This document shows, piece after piece, positions 33,997 to 47,494 of a stretch of 64,000 nt of DNA (positions are counted from its first letter, which is position 1; each line of letters opens with the position of its first letter). Source of the stretch: Puccinellia tenuiflora. Lineage: Eukaryota > Streptophyta > Magnoliopsida > Poales > Poaceae. A model generated the notes under the pieces. The model had not been told where the DNA came from. It was given only the letters and a program-made list of their open reading frames with translations, and did no database searches. The position numbers and the translations under genes were made by a program. Where the stretch lies: contig QRDG01001356.1 in the NCBI GenBank assembly GCA_012064385.1, positions 1,209,660 through 1,273,659 on the forward strand. Reading direction: 5' to 3'.

Positions 33997-36900
33997 TGTA
34001 GCGCCCCGACCCCAGAACTATACAGTGAAGCTTTGTGCAACCGGTCATGCTACACAATCGAAGGTTACTTGGTTTACCAATCCCAGGCCAAAACCTTTGG
34101 CAGGCGTGCTCGGAATGGATCATCGGCACGCAACACTTCGATCATGCCATAAGCTCAGACATAGCTATCATGTATAGTAGAGAGATCAAGACTTGTGGAA
34201 CAACTGGCACATCACAGACTCTACGACACAAAGATTCATATAGCAACTCATATATAAGAAAGATACAAATATTATACACAAAAGGTCACATACCCAACAA
34301 TTCATCATGCGGAAGCGAAGTAGTGTTGTCTAACAACAAGATCCAAAATATGGCCTAAGAGGCCTACAGATAAACAATCCCAGCCAGCTTGTTCCACGGT
34401 CCCAAGCTGCCACCTGGGAACCCTGAACTACTCGTCGACGTCCATGAAGAACCCACCTGTGTGCTCGGTGTCGTCCTCCTCTGAAACAAATTAATAAAGA
34501 CAGCAAAGAGAGACTGAGTACGACGTACTCGCAAGTTTAGTAGGGCGATATAGGCCCAATGCTGATGGAGGCTCTAAAGCTATATATGTAGCTAATTTGC
34601 ATAAAGCTAGTTTTCCTTTTTAAAAGACATAAGTGACTCAATGGCAACGTCTACTCAGAATGTTTTCATAAAAGGGATAACAGAGTAAACTTTCATCTTT
34701 GGTTCTCATCGAACCACTTGTAGCCAGGACCACTCATCTCAACCAAAGGCACCCCCTCGAATCACCCTCGAGGAAATGAACCTTTAACACACGTTGATTA
34801 TGCAACCTTTAGCTGCCAAATTAATTAAAAGGTTTAGGTTCTCTATGATCTTATCATCTATTCCCAAGTCGTCCATAACCGCAGACACGGCTTTTCAAAA
34901 AGATTAAACCCTGCAGGGGTGTACTAATTTACCCATTGGTACCATCCGGCTCGCCTGTTTAGCTCTCTTTCGGGGAAAGCCGGCAAGTGGGCGCAGTTAA
35001 ACCTTTACCTCGCATGAGACTATCCAAGAGTCATCTGTGGCGACAGGACAAGTTTACCCAACCTATTTCAGCCCCTGCCCCACCGCCACGTCCTAAACAC
35101 CATCATCCTCATCATTCCTTTTTCCACTCACACACCCACACGCAAATGGAAATAGCAAACTAGAGGACCCTTGGATACGTCCGCACAAGTTATTCAGTTA
35201 GTAAGGAGCCCATACTCCCACCAATGGAAGCACGCTCGTCTTGGTTCAAGAGGTAAAGAACTCGCACCTAGTGGCAAGAATGAGACAAAACACCATCCCC
35301 AATGGCAACTCATCCAAGCCTTCTTAGCATTTTAATTAAGCACCACAAGTAACCACCATCCCCGAAACATTCCATCGACATCATCATTGTGGAATTTAAT
35401 CTACGGGCATAAATAGCATTCGACTAAGCATGGCTAAGCATATAGAAACAACAAATGTATACTTCTCTCCGGCCAACACATCAAACCTAGGGTTCATAGT
35501 AGGGATACATGTATTGGTTCGGGGAAAAACATGCATACATAGGATACACTAGTATTAACCAAAAGTTGACATAGAATCGAATGCAATATTATGGTGGATA
35601 AAATAAGTTTATGAAACAATAGGATGCTAGATGCCAAGAAGGTTGGGTTATCTCTTGCCTTGCTGCCGGGGTGGGTAGTACTGCTCGTCGGGATAGGTAG
35701 GGGTGACCTCAACTCTGGAATCTATCGATACCCAAGATAATAACAAAGGAACAAATAAATAACACGAAGACAAGGTGCAATGCACAATCACATGATGACA
35801 TGTCAAATTTATGCAACGATATCATCATAGGATTTATCTAACAGTATTAAATGGAGTTCCAAATAATTAGTGACATTATTTAGAAACAACCCCATATTTA
35901 TTTTAGTGACCACATTATTTATAATTTGTTACATTACAAAAGAGGTGGCTTAAATATGCATGAACATGACATGATTAGATAGGTTTTGTTCTTCCGATCA
36001 TTTTGGTACCTTATTTGTAATTTTTCGAGTACCGATGAATAAATAGTGAATTAAACAATTATTCGAATTTAATTCTTTTAATCATTTAAAGAATAACATC
36101 AAATAAATATTTGTGATCATGATGTAATATTAGCATGGTTTGATAGCATTTGAAAAGCTGATCATTTTGATATTTTATTCATAATTTTTGATTAAATATT
36201 TATCAAATTATGAATTTTCCCAAATTAGGTATTAATTATACCATTTTAGGAATTTCTTAATTAAACACCAATGTTATAAATTTAAAAGACCATTTCAAAG
36301 ATTCTAACATATAGGGTTTGTTCTTCAGAACATTTTGGTATTTGATTTGTCAAATTTGAACCAATATTTAAAAAGCTATCAGATCTTTTATTTCACTTTA
36401 ACTAACTTAGAGGCCCGGATATTCCATCTCCCGGATATTCCGGTGCCCTGTTGAAATCTCCGGTGCCAAATATCCGGTAACTTCCAGTAGCTCCGAGTTC
36501 TGGTCCTTAGCAGAATTTCGTCTCCGACCGGATATTCCGGTGCCTGGAAAATATCCGGTAGCAAATATCCAGTGACTACTAGTACCGCCGAGTTCTGGTC
36601 CTTAGCAGAATTTGCCACGGACCGGATATTCCGGTGTCTGAAAATATCCAGTCCGGTGCCAGGCTGGCACGCGGCGACGGCGACGGACATCGACACGACG
36701 GCACAGAGGGGGAGAGGGAGGCGGGAGAAAGCAAAAAGGATCGCGGGCTCACCCTGGCGGTGGTGCCGTGGACGGCGAGGACGGAGGAAGCCGGAGGGCG
36801 GCACGGCTGGGCTCGCATGCGGAGGCCGGCGTGGGAGGAGGCGGCGTAGCACGCCCAGGTGAGGGCGTCCCGGCTCGGTGCCCTCGACTGGAAGGCCGAG

Positions 36901-38046
36901 GGGGACCACGCGGAGCCGACGGCGCCCCTAGCTTGCACCCTGGTGGCCGGAGTCGTCGACAATCGCGACGGCGGCGAGCAGCGAGTCTCGGCCAGGCGTG
37001 GAAGAAAAAAAGAGCAGCGGTGACGATGGCGGCCAGCACCCGTCGATTCCTTCGGCACGGAAGTAAATGGCGACACGGCGAACCCTCCGGTGGGCTTCGA
37101 TCTGGACGGGGAGCTCAGAATCGTCGGCAAGGTGCTCGGCAGGCGGGGCAGCGGTGGCTCGGCCATGCTCGGGAGAGAGACAGAGAGAGAGGGAGCAGGT
37201 GGGGAGAAGCGCGTGCGAGAGAGAGCTGAGTAGGGCGTCGGGGGGGGGGTCCGTTTGACCTCTAAGTGGAGCAGGTGGCGCGACACGCATGAGCGTCGGC
37301 GGCATGGCGCGCACGGCATGGAGCTAGTGTCCATGTCGCCACTGTGAGAGGAGAGAGGAGGGACTGACAGGGGGGCCCACTATCAGGGTTTTTCATCTTT
37401 TGGCTTTTTCTTTTTCAATTAAAAACCAGCGGGTTGTAGCTATTTAATTGAGCCCTTTAAGCAATTTTATAAATTCTGGAAAAATTCATGTGGGCTTCCC
37501 TTGTCCTTCAGAAGCTCCCCAAAAATTTATGTGGCAAAATAAAAGTTTTGCACAACATTTGTTCATAGGGTTTGAGTAAGGTCATTTTTAATAATTTCCA
37601 AATTGTAATTATTTGGAGCATTTAAACATTTCCAAAAATAATGAAATTATTTATGGAGGCTCCCAATATATCAATGAAGCTCCCAATAATTTAATTTTTA
37701 ATTTTTGGAGAGTTAAACTTGGTTTCAAAAATATAATTTGAATTGAACCCAATTGAATTCTCAAATTTATTTATTTGCTTGTTAAGAAATTAGCCTTTGG
37801 CAATTTATTTATAAAATTTATCCTTGAGCTTCCTGGACAAATTGAAGACTCAGGAACAATTGGTTTTGCCAATTTGAGTAATGTATTTGGTTTGGAAATT
37901 TGGGAAGGGTTTTGTTTCCCTAGTTTTAATTTCCAAGTGTTGCTTTATTTAGAGTTAGCAATTTAAATGAGCATGCCATGATGCAATGCAAAGCAAAAAG
38001 TGAAAAATAGGCCCATATTTCAAGGTGCTAAACTGGGGCTGTTACA
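33997..38046 (-). repeat. 5' LTR of element G
   Basis: 4050 bp with TG...CA ends. It keeps the full block conserved with array C (34863-34920) and the CCGGATATTCCGG cluster (36431-36660). Confidence 0.93.
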
Positions 38047-38051
38047 GCCTT

Positions 38052-38300
38052 CTCCTTCAATCCTCCAAGGATCAACGAGTTTGAGTGGAGGGATTGGGAG
38101 ATCTAGTCGATTTGGGCTTTTGCTTTAATGGAGTAGAGAGTTAGAACCAAAGCCTAGGTCTCCTTGTGGAAGAAGACCCCTTTATATATGAGGGGGAGGG
38201 AATTTGGCTCTTATTGCTCTGCACCGACAGATCCGATAGTACTGGCCTGAGGGCAGTACTACCGGACCACCGTTAGTGGCTAGCCCGCTCAGCAGTAAAA
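38052..38300 (-). repeat. Element K, right part
   Basis: This continues 26905-27467 across the GCCTT duplication. On the minus strand it reads like a promoter and leader: CATATATAAAGGGG (38181-38194, TATA-like), then a leader without stops in a meaningful frame. The right edge against element J is not resolved. Confidence 0.4.
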
Positions 38301-39190
38301 CCCGGCAGTGGACATATGTCACAACAGTGCAACATGGGATTCCCCTGATGCGGTCAAAGTGGGTCCACCACCAGTGGGCCCACCAACAAGGCAAAGAACG
38401 CAAGGATTCAAGACCGGCAGATGGGCCTCCCCATCTACCCCACGGCAACCGGACAAGGACGACACTGGCAATCACGACTAAGGACCAGGTGGCCTTCCGT
38501 GGTCACCCTCAACCAGGCAGAAGACGCGGAGGTCCCGGGGACCCAGACGCCCGGCAGGAGGCCAGGCTAACCTCCGGGCTCCAACCTCAGTATAGGCGAA
38601 GAGGATAAGCTTGCCAGCTCCTGCTAGAAGCTCCTAGAACACTTGGGCGCCAAGAAGATAGAGGCGTCGCGAGGGGACACGGTCGGTAAAGGCGTCAGCC
38701 TTTGTCCGCCCGCCCTCCAAAAGGTGGGCGACTGCACCTAACCCCCTCAGAAGAAAACTTGGATGAGAAGAGGCCACGTCACCCCAAAAGAAGAACCCAG
38801 AGGGGTTTTCCCGCCTAAAACCCCTCCGCCCCCAAGGGTGCCCTTGTGGGATCCCCTTAGCCCAGAAAAGGAGGACCGAGGCACCAGAGGGGAAGGACGG
38901 AATTGCAGAGAGTCGGAGGCTAGGCTAGGTAGCGCACCAGTCAGGACTAGCTTAGGCGAGAGGTGATCTCCTCCGGGAAAGGATCTGGTTATCTTCAACC
39001 TCTAACCAACACCTCCCGGGTTCTCACCCGCCACCACCTCTGTAAGCCACACCATTATGATCCACTCAATCCAGACTTGCAGGAGTAGGGCTTCTAGCCT
39101 CCGGGAGGCCTATGTTGCTGGCTAGTACGTAGATCGGAGATCTTGGCGAGGTTCACCCGGAAGTTGCCGTCTCCCAGCCTCCTTCGCGCC
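38301..39190 (+). repeat. Element J 5' LTR, left part (continues at 52775-52841)
   Basis: Leader-like, GC-rich sequence that ends at GCGCC, the target duplicate of element H. It resumes at 52780 and closes with GACACGACA before a Tat-type primer site. The start of the LTR is uncertain; TGTCACAAC at about 38318 is a candidate. Confidence 0.5.
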
Positions 39191-40928
39191 TGATGGCCTT
39201 TGACACAGTTACCTGCGTCAAAAGAATATGGTTAGGTTGAGACTCCAAGTGCAGAGTGTATAGTATAGGAAAGACATTTTTTCCCACGAAGGGTGACTTG
39301 AGGGTTTAATATCGAACTCTCGGGGAATCAGTAGTGAAAGATTTATCTTCTTATCCTTCTCTTCAAAACCTGCAAAACAAAGCAAATTGTTTTGTGCCCT
39401 CAACCTCACCAAGTGGTTGTCAAGCACAAGGTGTGAGAATGATATGAAAATATAATAAATGGAAAACAAGAAATAAATATGCAATGATGACAAATAAATA
39501 TGCAAGGATGGTGGAAACAATGATGGATGATATTTTTGGGTTTTATATTGTGAATGCAAGATATAAAAGTGTTTTTGTATTTTCGGATTTTTAAATGGCA
39601 TAAAATGGAAAATGCTTATAAATTGTTGGAAAGGCGTTTCTTATGATTAAAAATGGACCGGGGTTCATGGTTTCACAAATGCACTCTCTCTTTAATAAAG
39701 TGGTAGATAATGGAACACTAGAATTGACATATGAGATTGCAACAAAAAGGTTTCATGACAAGTTACTGATTATATGGGCATCACGTCCTAACATAGAGAT
39801 CTTTTGTTTATTAATCTCTCTTACACTCCACCAAGATGTGAATGAAATCTTAGCACCTCGGTAATTAAGATAAATCAGAGTATAGCTTTAAGTCTAATGA
39901 CATGAAGTTAAAATAAGAACATGCTAGATCTAGTCATGGAGAAGTGGCAATGGTCACACCCACACCCCCGGTAGCATGGTATTTTTCTTTATCCCTAGTG
40001 AGGCAACAAAGTAAGGCAAAAATACCCAAGTGGAGCGCGGAACTTCTCTCACTTTCACCGCACTAGCCACCCCCTCATTACTCCAACTAATTCACACGTT
40101 CCCCCACACAAGCTTGATCAAAACAAGTAGACAAGAACGAGGTACATAATATGCATCTACTTTCATAACTGAAACAAAACAATTGCAATCTCAAACATAT
40201 ATTAACTCATAAAGAGATCCACCACAAAGGTATTACATAGATGACCGTAATCATGTTCGGCAGCTCATACGGTGCTAATTAGTGAAGCTCAAGAGAGAGG
40301 AGAGATACATAAGTTACTTCCACAAACCCATAGTCCAGGGGTGGACTACTCCCTCTTCATCATGGAGACGGTGGAGATGTCATTGGGGGAGATGGAGACC
40401 ACGCCGGTAGCGCTCTACCGGAGTTTTCCCCCTCCAATATGCAGCTCAAGATCTCTGTTTCGGTGTTTCTGTGTTTTCGGCGGCCTCCCCTCCGAAAAGC
40501 GTCGGGAGACTATTTTTATAGTCGGTTTTAGGTCAAGACGAATCTTCTGGAAGAAAGATCGATGGCAACGGAGCCACGAGGGCCTAGATGAGTGGTCCCA
40601 CGCGGCCAAGGAATCTAGCCGTGTTGGCCACCCTCTTCTGGCCCTCGGGCCTCCGTTTGTTCGCTTCCTTCGCTCCTACGCTTTGTTCCTTCCAAAAACG
40701 GATGCTCGTAAATTTTCAGGTCATTTGGACATTGTTTGGGTCCCTGAAACATCAAAATATAGAAAATAGGGTTTTCTGCCAGTGGAGGGTTAATTCCAGA
40801 AAAATAGGAAAACTGTGAAATCTTCCCAAAATCATTATAAAACAATGATATAACCCTTATATGATGCAAATATGCTTGAAATATGAGTATTATAATGCAA
40901 AGTTCATGTATGCATTTTACATGCATCA
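39191..40928 (-). repeat. 3' LTR of element H
   Basis: 1738 bp. It matches the 5' LTR once element I is removed (about 1747 bp). Before it on the minus strand lies AGCTTGGGGATGT, the polypurine tract used by Athila-type elements. Confidence 0.92.
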
Positions 40929-43310
40929 ACATCCCCAAGCTTAACCTATACTCGTCCTCGAGTATAAAGGTGATAAAACCAACATGGATTTTCCAATTTA
41001 AGACTATCAATGGATATCAAAGATGATTACTATTGCTACATAAAGTCAAATGATTCATTCTTCAAAGGAGTAGCAATATGCCAGATAGATTATGAAGTGA
41101 TATCAAATATTCAATGTAAGGATGTTCAACGAAAATTCACAAAGTGCAAGATAGAAGAAAGTACTATGGACCAAATGTATGCATAATGAAAAGTAAAAAC
41201 ATCCTATGATGGTCATAGAGTACTCTTGTAAATCTGAATATAAAAGGTGGATAGTTTGGACAGATATATAAATGAGTAGAGGTAAAACATGAATAATTTT
41301 CATCTAAGTTCCAAATGCTTCTACTTAAGTTAATGTTTGCATTGTGGTATTCATTGGTGTCAAGCTCTCATTACCCCCATCATAACATCTTGAAAGGTTA
41401 AAGTTTAAAAGTGAAAGCAAATATGAGTAGTGTGCTTGACAAAGTATGGGTTGAAAGCTTCATGCCCCGTGAATACGAGTACCTACACCATGGTGTTACT
41501 AAATTTGGGCTACCAAGCAAGTTCAAGTTAAAGTCATTGTAAAACTAGCGTCATCAAGAGGGTCAACTGGGGTACGTCTTGTCCCAGGACACGGAACAAG
41601 CCCATGTCAAAATGACAAGACAAACAAACATAAGGAACAATCTCAACACCCTTTTTATTTACTATTGATATAGCTTTTTATTATGAGGTGCATCACTGAA
41701 GGTTCACAATAGTATGTAAGTAAATTTCCACCATGAATGATGCATGGCTTAGATTAGCGGCCCAGGTGTCTCTCTAGCCATTTGTACAAACTAATTAAAC
41801 TTACTTAGTTTCCACATTTATTTGGCACTATGATAGGCATCCATAAACAAAAGTACATGATATCAACTAAATATAATTAAGAATATGTTGAAAGCTTGCC
41901 ATGTGACAGCACATATGGGCTAACCCCCAACCAAGACTCTTGTCAAGCTCACAGCTTCATAATTTTAATCACAATGGTTCATGTTTATTAAGTGCAATAA
42001 AAGTAAGGTGTGAGAGCTTTTTAACCAACTTTTCCCATAACAATCAATAACATAAGCATTTAAATTCAGAGGTATAGATAATACAAAATAACATGATAAA
42101 CATACTCGGAATAGCTTAAAGCTAATAGGTAGATATGGTGGACTCACTGGAAAAACTTTGGTTGAAGGTGTTGGAAAACAAGTTTTTACTTGTTGGAATT
42201 TTTGGGCTAGCAAAAGGGAGACAGTTGACCGTCTAAATGCATGCACAAGTGTCCATAGAACTAACCAATCCATGTTAAACAAAGTAAAGTAACATTCAGC
42301 ATCAAAACATGAATAAGATATAGCTCTTGATAAAACACTTGCAAATTAACACTCATTAAAAAGCACATGAATCGTGCAACTATATGTATCTTTTTGAATC
42401 AACTCAAATATCCCTTTTGCAATCTTTTTAATAGCATCCAACTTAATTCAAACCAAATTTCCAGTAGCTCTCTCATATAAAAATGATAGTGGTGGTCTCA
42501 AAAAAAAATCAAACCAAAATAAAAAGCAAATAAAAGACGCTCCAAGTTTATGCGATAAAGTGCATTGATCGAAAAACAAAAGTTAGACGTGTGCAAACCG
42601 AGAGTGTGTTGGTCCAGTGGGGTTGTCTTCACATCCCCAAGCTTATGGTCTTCACCATCCTTGGATAGCTCTTGGTGCATCTTCTCTAATCCCTGTGAAA
42701 AAACTTCAAAACACTGTTTCTCCCATTTCTTTTCTGTGGGGTAACATTAGTAGTGATAGACAAATGAATTGCTTGCTGCATAAAATCCTTAAACAAAAAT
42801 TCATATGAATGTCCAGAAAGTGTATAATGTTGCATGCCTACTTACAAACTCAATTGGATAAAAAAGATTCAAGTTAAAAGTTCAAAGAATGCATCAAACA
42901 ATATGGGACAGAATATGTCCAGAAAAATAGCAGCTGTGAAACGCATTTTTCTACCTAGCTTAAGAATGTCTAAAAATTCCGAAAAGTATTCATGCATACA
43001 GAGGATAAAAATCTGCAGTTACAGTAAAAATTCCAGCTCTTTCGGAGTTACAGAATAGGAATGAAAAATCAAACCATGCACAGATTCGTGCTGGAATAAA
43101 ATCTCCGAATGCAAATAGCAACTTTTTCAAACCAAAATGGGTAAAAATTGGTACTTTATTAAAAATTCCAGAAACAAAACTAAAAACTAAGTCTCTTGTT
43201 ATAGCAAGAGGACACAAATAAAATCAAAAATAAAAAAACCGGGTTGCCTCCCGTAAAGCGCTTTCTTTATAGCCATGTAGCTAGGCTTCTTACTTGATAT
43301 TTATGATGGA
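40929..43310 (-). other. Non-coding internal region of element H
   Basis: 2.4 kb with no frame over about 105 codons and nothing resembling RT or integrase. It fills the place where pol would be in an autonomous Athila. It starts with AAAGCGCTTTACGGGAGG (minus strand, near 43262), a phrase just after the protein stop. Confidence 0.75.
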
Positions 43311-43503
43311 CGAAGCTCATGTGGGAGCTTGAACTTTGGTGTGTCCCTCTTCCTTGGGAAGTGTTCCATGCACTTCTTGTGTGGAAACTGAAACTTCACA
43401 TTCCCTTCTTTTAAATCAATGATAGCACCTGTGGTACGAAGAAAAGGTCTTCAAAGAATAATTGGACTAGAGGTTTTATTCCCCATATCCATGATTAGAA
43501 TGT
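43311..43503 (-). pseudogene. Protease tail of element H, after the solo LTR
   Basis: The minus strand reads LIMDMGNKTSSPIILRRPFL, then RTTGAIIDLKEGNVKFQF, and stops at TAA (43313-43311). This is the end of an Athila-like retropepsin, in which IILRRPFL is the conserved strand after the flap. It continues MVELHMTFVPIDF, which lies on the other side of the solo LTR (47490 onward). The polyprotein ends here rather than running into RT. Confidence 0.82.
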
Positions 43504-46500
43504 TGTAACGCCCCGACCCCAGAACTATACAATGAAGCTTTGTGCAACCGGTCATGTTACACAATTGAAGGTTACTGGGTTTACCAATCCCAGGCCAAAA
43601 CCTTTGGCAGGCGTGCTCGGAATGGATCATCGGCACGCAACACCTTGATCATGCCATAAGCGCAGACATAGCTATCATGTATAGTAAAGAGATCAAGACT
43701 TGTGGAACAACTGGCACATCACTGACTCTACGACACAAAAATCCATATAGCAACTCATATATGAGAAAGATACAAATATTACACACAAAAGGTCACAGAC
43801 CCAACAATTCATCATGCGGAAGCGAAGTAGTGTTGTCTAACAACAAGATCCAAAATATGGCCTAAGAGGCCTACAGACAAACAATCCCAGCCAGCTTGTT
43901 CCACGGTCCCAAGCTGCCACCTGGGAACCCCGAACTACTCGTCGACGTCCACGAAGAACCCACCTGTGTGCTCGGTGTCGTCCTCCTCTGAAACAAAAAT
44001 AATAAAGGCGGGAAAGAGAGACTGAGTACGACGTACTCGCAAGTTTAGTAGGGCGATATAGGCCCAATGATGACGGAGGCTCTAAAGCTGTATAGTAGCT
44101 ATTTTGCATAATGCTAGTTTTCGATTAAATAGATGAAAATGACCCATGGCATCGACTACTCAGAGTATTTTTTTATAAAGGGGATAAGAGAGTAAACTTT
44201 GCTCTTTGGTTCTCATCGAACCATTTGTAACCAGAACCACTCATCTCCACCAAAGGCACTCCCTCGAATCAACCTCGAGGAAATGAACCTTTTATCATCC
44301 GTTGTAATTGCAACCTTTAGCTGCCAAATTTTAATTAGGTTAAGATTCTCTATGGTCTCGTATATCCGTTCCCAAGTCGTCCATAACCGCGGACACGGCT
44401 TTTCAAAAAGATTAAACCCCGTAGGGGTGTACTATTTTACCCATCGGTACCGTCCGGCTCACCTAATTGGCCCTCTTCCGGGGAAGGCCGGCGAGTGGGC
44501 GCGGTTAGACCTTTACAATGCATGAGGATTATGCAAGGACCATCGGTGTGCGGAAGGACAGGTTCAGCGCCTCCAACGCCCTGCCCCGCGGCCACATCCT
44601 AAACACCACAGTCCTCCTCGTTTCTTTTCCACCCACACAACTAACGCACAAATGGAAATAGCAAACTAGAGGACCCTTGACAAGCCCCTCACAAATTATT
44701 CAGTCACAGGGGATTCCATATGTCCCCACCTTTGGAAGCACGCTCGATCTTGGTTCTAGAGACAAGAACTCGCACCTAGGGGCAGGAATGAGGCAAAACA
44801 CCATCCCCGATGGCAACTCATCCAAGCCTTTTAAGCAACCACACCTCACCACCATGTCCGAAACATTCCATCAACATCAACAATTATGGAACTTAATCAA
44901 CAGACATAAAGCATTTGACTAAGCATGGCTAAGCATAGCTAAGCATATAATACAACAATTATATCTTTGTCTCCGGCCAACACTTCCAACCTAGGTTTCA
45001 TAGGAAGGGAGGCATGTGATTGTTTAGGGGAAAAACATGCATACATAGGAGACTCTAGCATTGACCAAAATTGTCATTTGAATCGCATGCAATATTATGG
45101 TGGATAAAATAAGTTTATAAAAACAGTAGGGTGCTAGATGCCAAGAAGGTTCGGTTATCTCTTGTCTTGCTGCCGGGGCGTGTAGTACTGCTCGTCGGGA
45201 TAGGTAGGGGTGACCTCAACTCCGGAATCTATCGATACCCAAACAATTACAAAAGAACAAAATAAATCACACGAAGACAAGTGCAATGCACAATCACATG
45301 ATGACATGTCAAGCTTATGCAAAGATATCATCATTTAATTTTAGTTAACAATTTAAATGGAGTTCCAAATAATTAGTGCAATTATTTGGAAACAACCCCA
45401 TATTTATCTTAGTAACTACATTATCTATAAATTATCAAATTACAAAGATGTGGCCTAAATATGCATGAACATGACATGATAAAGTAGGTTTTGTTCTTCC
45501 GATCATTTTGGTACCTCATTTGTGAATTTCCAATTATCGATGAATAAATAACGAATTAAATAATTAATTGAATTTAATTCTTTTAACCAATTTATGAATA
45601 ACATCAAATAAATATTTTGATCATGATTTTATATTACCATGGTTTGGTATCATTTAAAGTGCAGATCACATTGATATTTTATTCACAATTTTTGGTTAAT
45701 TACTTAACAAGTTATGATTTTTCCCAATTTGGTATTATTTAAGCCATTTTAGGAATTCTTAAATAAACAGCAAGAATTTAAATTCAAAAAAACATTACAA
45801 TTATTCTAACATGTAGAGTTTGTTTTTCTGAACAATTTGGTATATCCTTCGCTAAATTTGAACCAATATTTAAATAGTTATCAATTTATTTAATTTATTT
45901 TATTTTACTGTTTTTACTGTAGGGGCCGGCCTCCAGATCGGCCCAGGCCGGACCTGTGTCTGAGGCGGTCGGCCTCCTGGCCGGCCCAGACCGGGAACCA
46001 GGCCGGGCTCCTTTTGGAGGCAGCCGGCCTCCCGGCCGGCCCAGACCGGAGCCCAGGCCGAGAGAGCAGGGATCGTGTGGCCAGTCAATGCCGCGACCGG
46101 CGTGGCCGACGCGGTGACCACGCGCGGCCGACGGCGAGCGCGCACGGCACAGGCACGGGCGAGCACGCGCGGAGGCGGGGAGGGGCCGCATTTTATGCGG
46201 CGCGTCTCAGGGATGCCGGTGGCGGCTCCACGAACCTAAGGGTCGCCGGAAAGTACCCCGGCAACGAGCTACGGCGGCGGTGCGGTTCGGCCATCGATGA
46301 TAGGTCCAACTAGAGGGAAAGGGAGGGCATGAAGGGGTCCAGGAAGAAGGGGTGCTCACCCTGAGCATGAACCCGCGAACGGCGTGGCGTGGGGAGGACG
46401 GACGGCTGTGATGCGTGCTTGGACTGCGGCGGCCGGAGGAGGAGGAGAACGGGACGGCGGCGTCGATCCGTGAGAGCCCGCGTCGATTCCTTCGGAGTAG

Positions 46501-47489
46501 ATGGAGAGGAGGACACGGCGGGGAAGATGCCCCACTTCGATCTGTTCTGCGGGCTTCGTAGCGGCGGGGATTCGACGATGATTACGATCTTGGTCACGGC
46601 CGCGGTGGACGCGAACGGAGCGAGAGGGCGAGAGAACAGGGGAGGGAGCAGGTGAGGGAGAGGGAGAGGACAGGGGGCTTCGTGCGGCCTTGACCAGGCG
46701 TGGCAAGGGAGGGGGCCCGGCATCATGGCGACAGGAACGTGGGCGTTGGCGGCATGGCGCTCCACTGTCGCCACAGTGACGTAGGAGAAGGAGAGAGGAG
46801 ATGAGAGGATGACAGGGGGGCCCCGTGTCAGACTTTTGAACTTTTCCCCTTTATTTTCTTTTTAGTTCAAACCATTAGGGTTTTAGGAATTTAGTTAAGG
46901 CCCTTAATCATTTTAAAAAATTCTGGGAAATTTCACAGAGGCTCCCCATGACATTTAGCACCTCCACAAAATTTGGTGTTGTAATTTAAATTGTTTTGCA
47001 CCACATTTGTTCATAGGGTTTAACTAAGGTCAAATTTGATAATTGCCAATTTGTATTTATTTGGAGCATTTAAACAATTCCAAAAATAGTGAAAATATTC
47101 ATGGAGGTTCTCAGAATAATGTTGAAGCTCCCCATGATTTTAGGTTGAATTTTGGATAGCTCAACTTGGTTTCAAAAATAGAATTTGAATTAAACCAATT
47201 TTGAATTCTTAAATTTATTTATTTGCTTGTTAAGAATTTAGCCTTTGGCAATTATTTATAAAATATATCCTTGAGCTTCCTGGACAAATTGGAGACTCAA
47301 GAACAATTGGTTTTGCCAATTTCAATAATTTATTTGGTTTGAAATTTTGGGAAGGTTTTGCTTCCCTTTTTATTATTTTCCAAAGGTTGCTTTATTAACT
47401 TAGCAATTTAAAATGTATGCCATGGTGCAATGCAAAGCAAAAAGTGAAAAATTGGCCCATATTTTAAGGTACCAAACTGGGCTATTACA
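43504..47489 (-). repeat. Solo LTR of the G superfamily inside element H
   Basis: 3986 bp, TGTAACGCC... to ...GGGCTATTACA on the plus strand, colinear with the G LTRs but more diverged. It is flanked by AATGT (43499-43503) and AAAGT (47490-47494), a 4-of-5 duplication. It keeps the conserved block (44371-44430). Where G has CCGGATATTCCGG repeats it has GGCCGGCCTCC-type repeats (45920-46060). The internal domain has been lost, most likely by LTR-LTR recombination. Confidence 0.88.
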
Positions 47490-47494
47490 AAAGT

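Larger units (their letters stand above)
27468..38046 (-). mobile_element. Element G: LTR retrotransposon with 4-kb LTRs, no coding found
   Basis: The 10.6-kb element has TG...CA LTRs and a GCCTT duplication at 27463-27467 and 38047-38051. On the minus strand the order is 5' LTR (38046-33997), primer site, 2526-bp internal, polypurine tract, 3' LTR (31470-27468). The two LTRs are colinear with small differences. No gag, protease, RT or integrase can be recognised. This is the large-derivative, non-autonomous type. It shares primer type and an LTR block with array C. Confidence 0.93.

Noticed and set aside
39218..39601. Protein of 127 codons in the H 3' LTR (related one at 49645-50181)
   Set aside because: Phe/Ile/Tyr-rich translation of AT-rich LTR; the equivalent frames in the two LTR copies have different lengths.
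40272..40769. 165- and 182-codon frames near 40272 and 52106
   Set aside because: They are the same LTR segment in the two H LTRs, opposite to the element's sense and without a domain.
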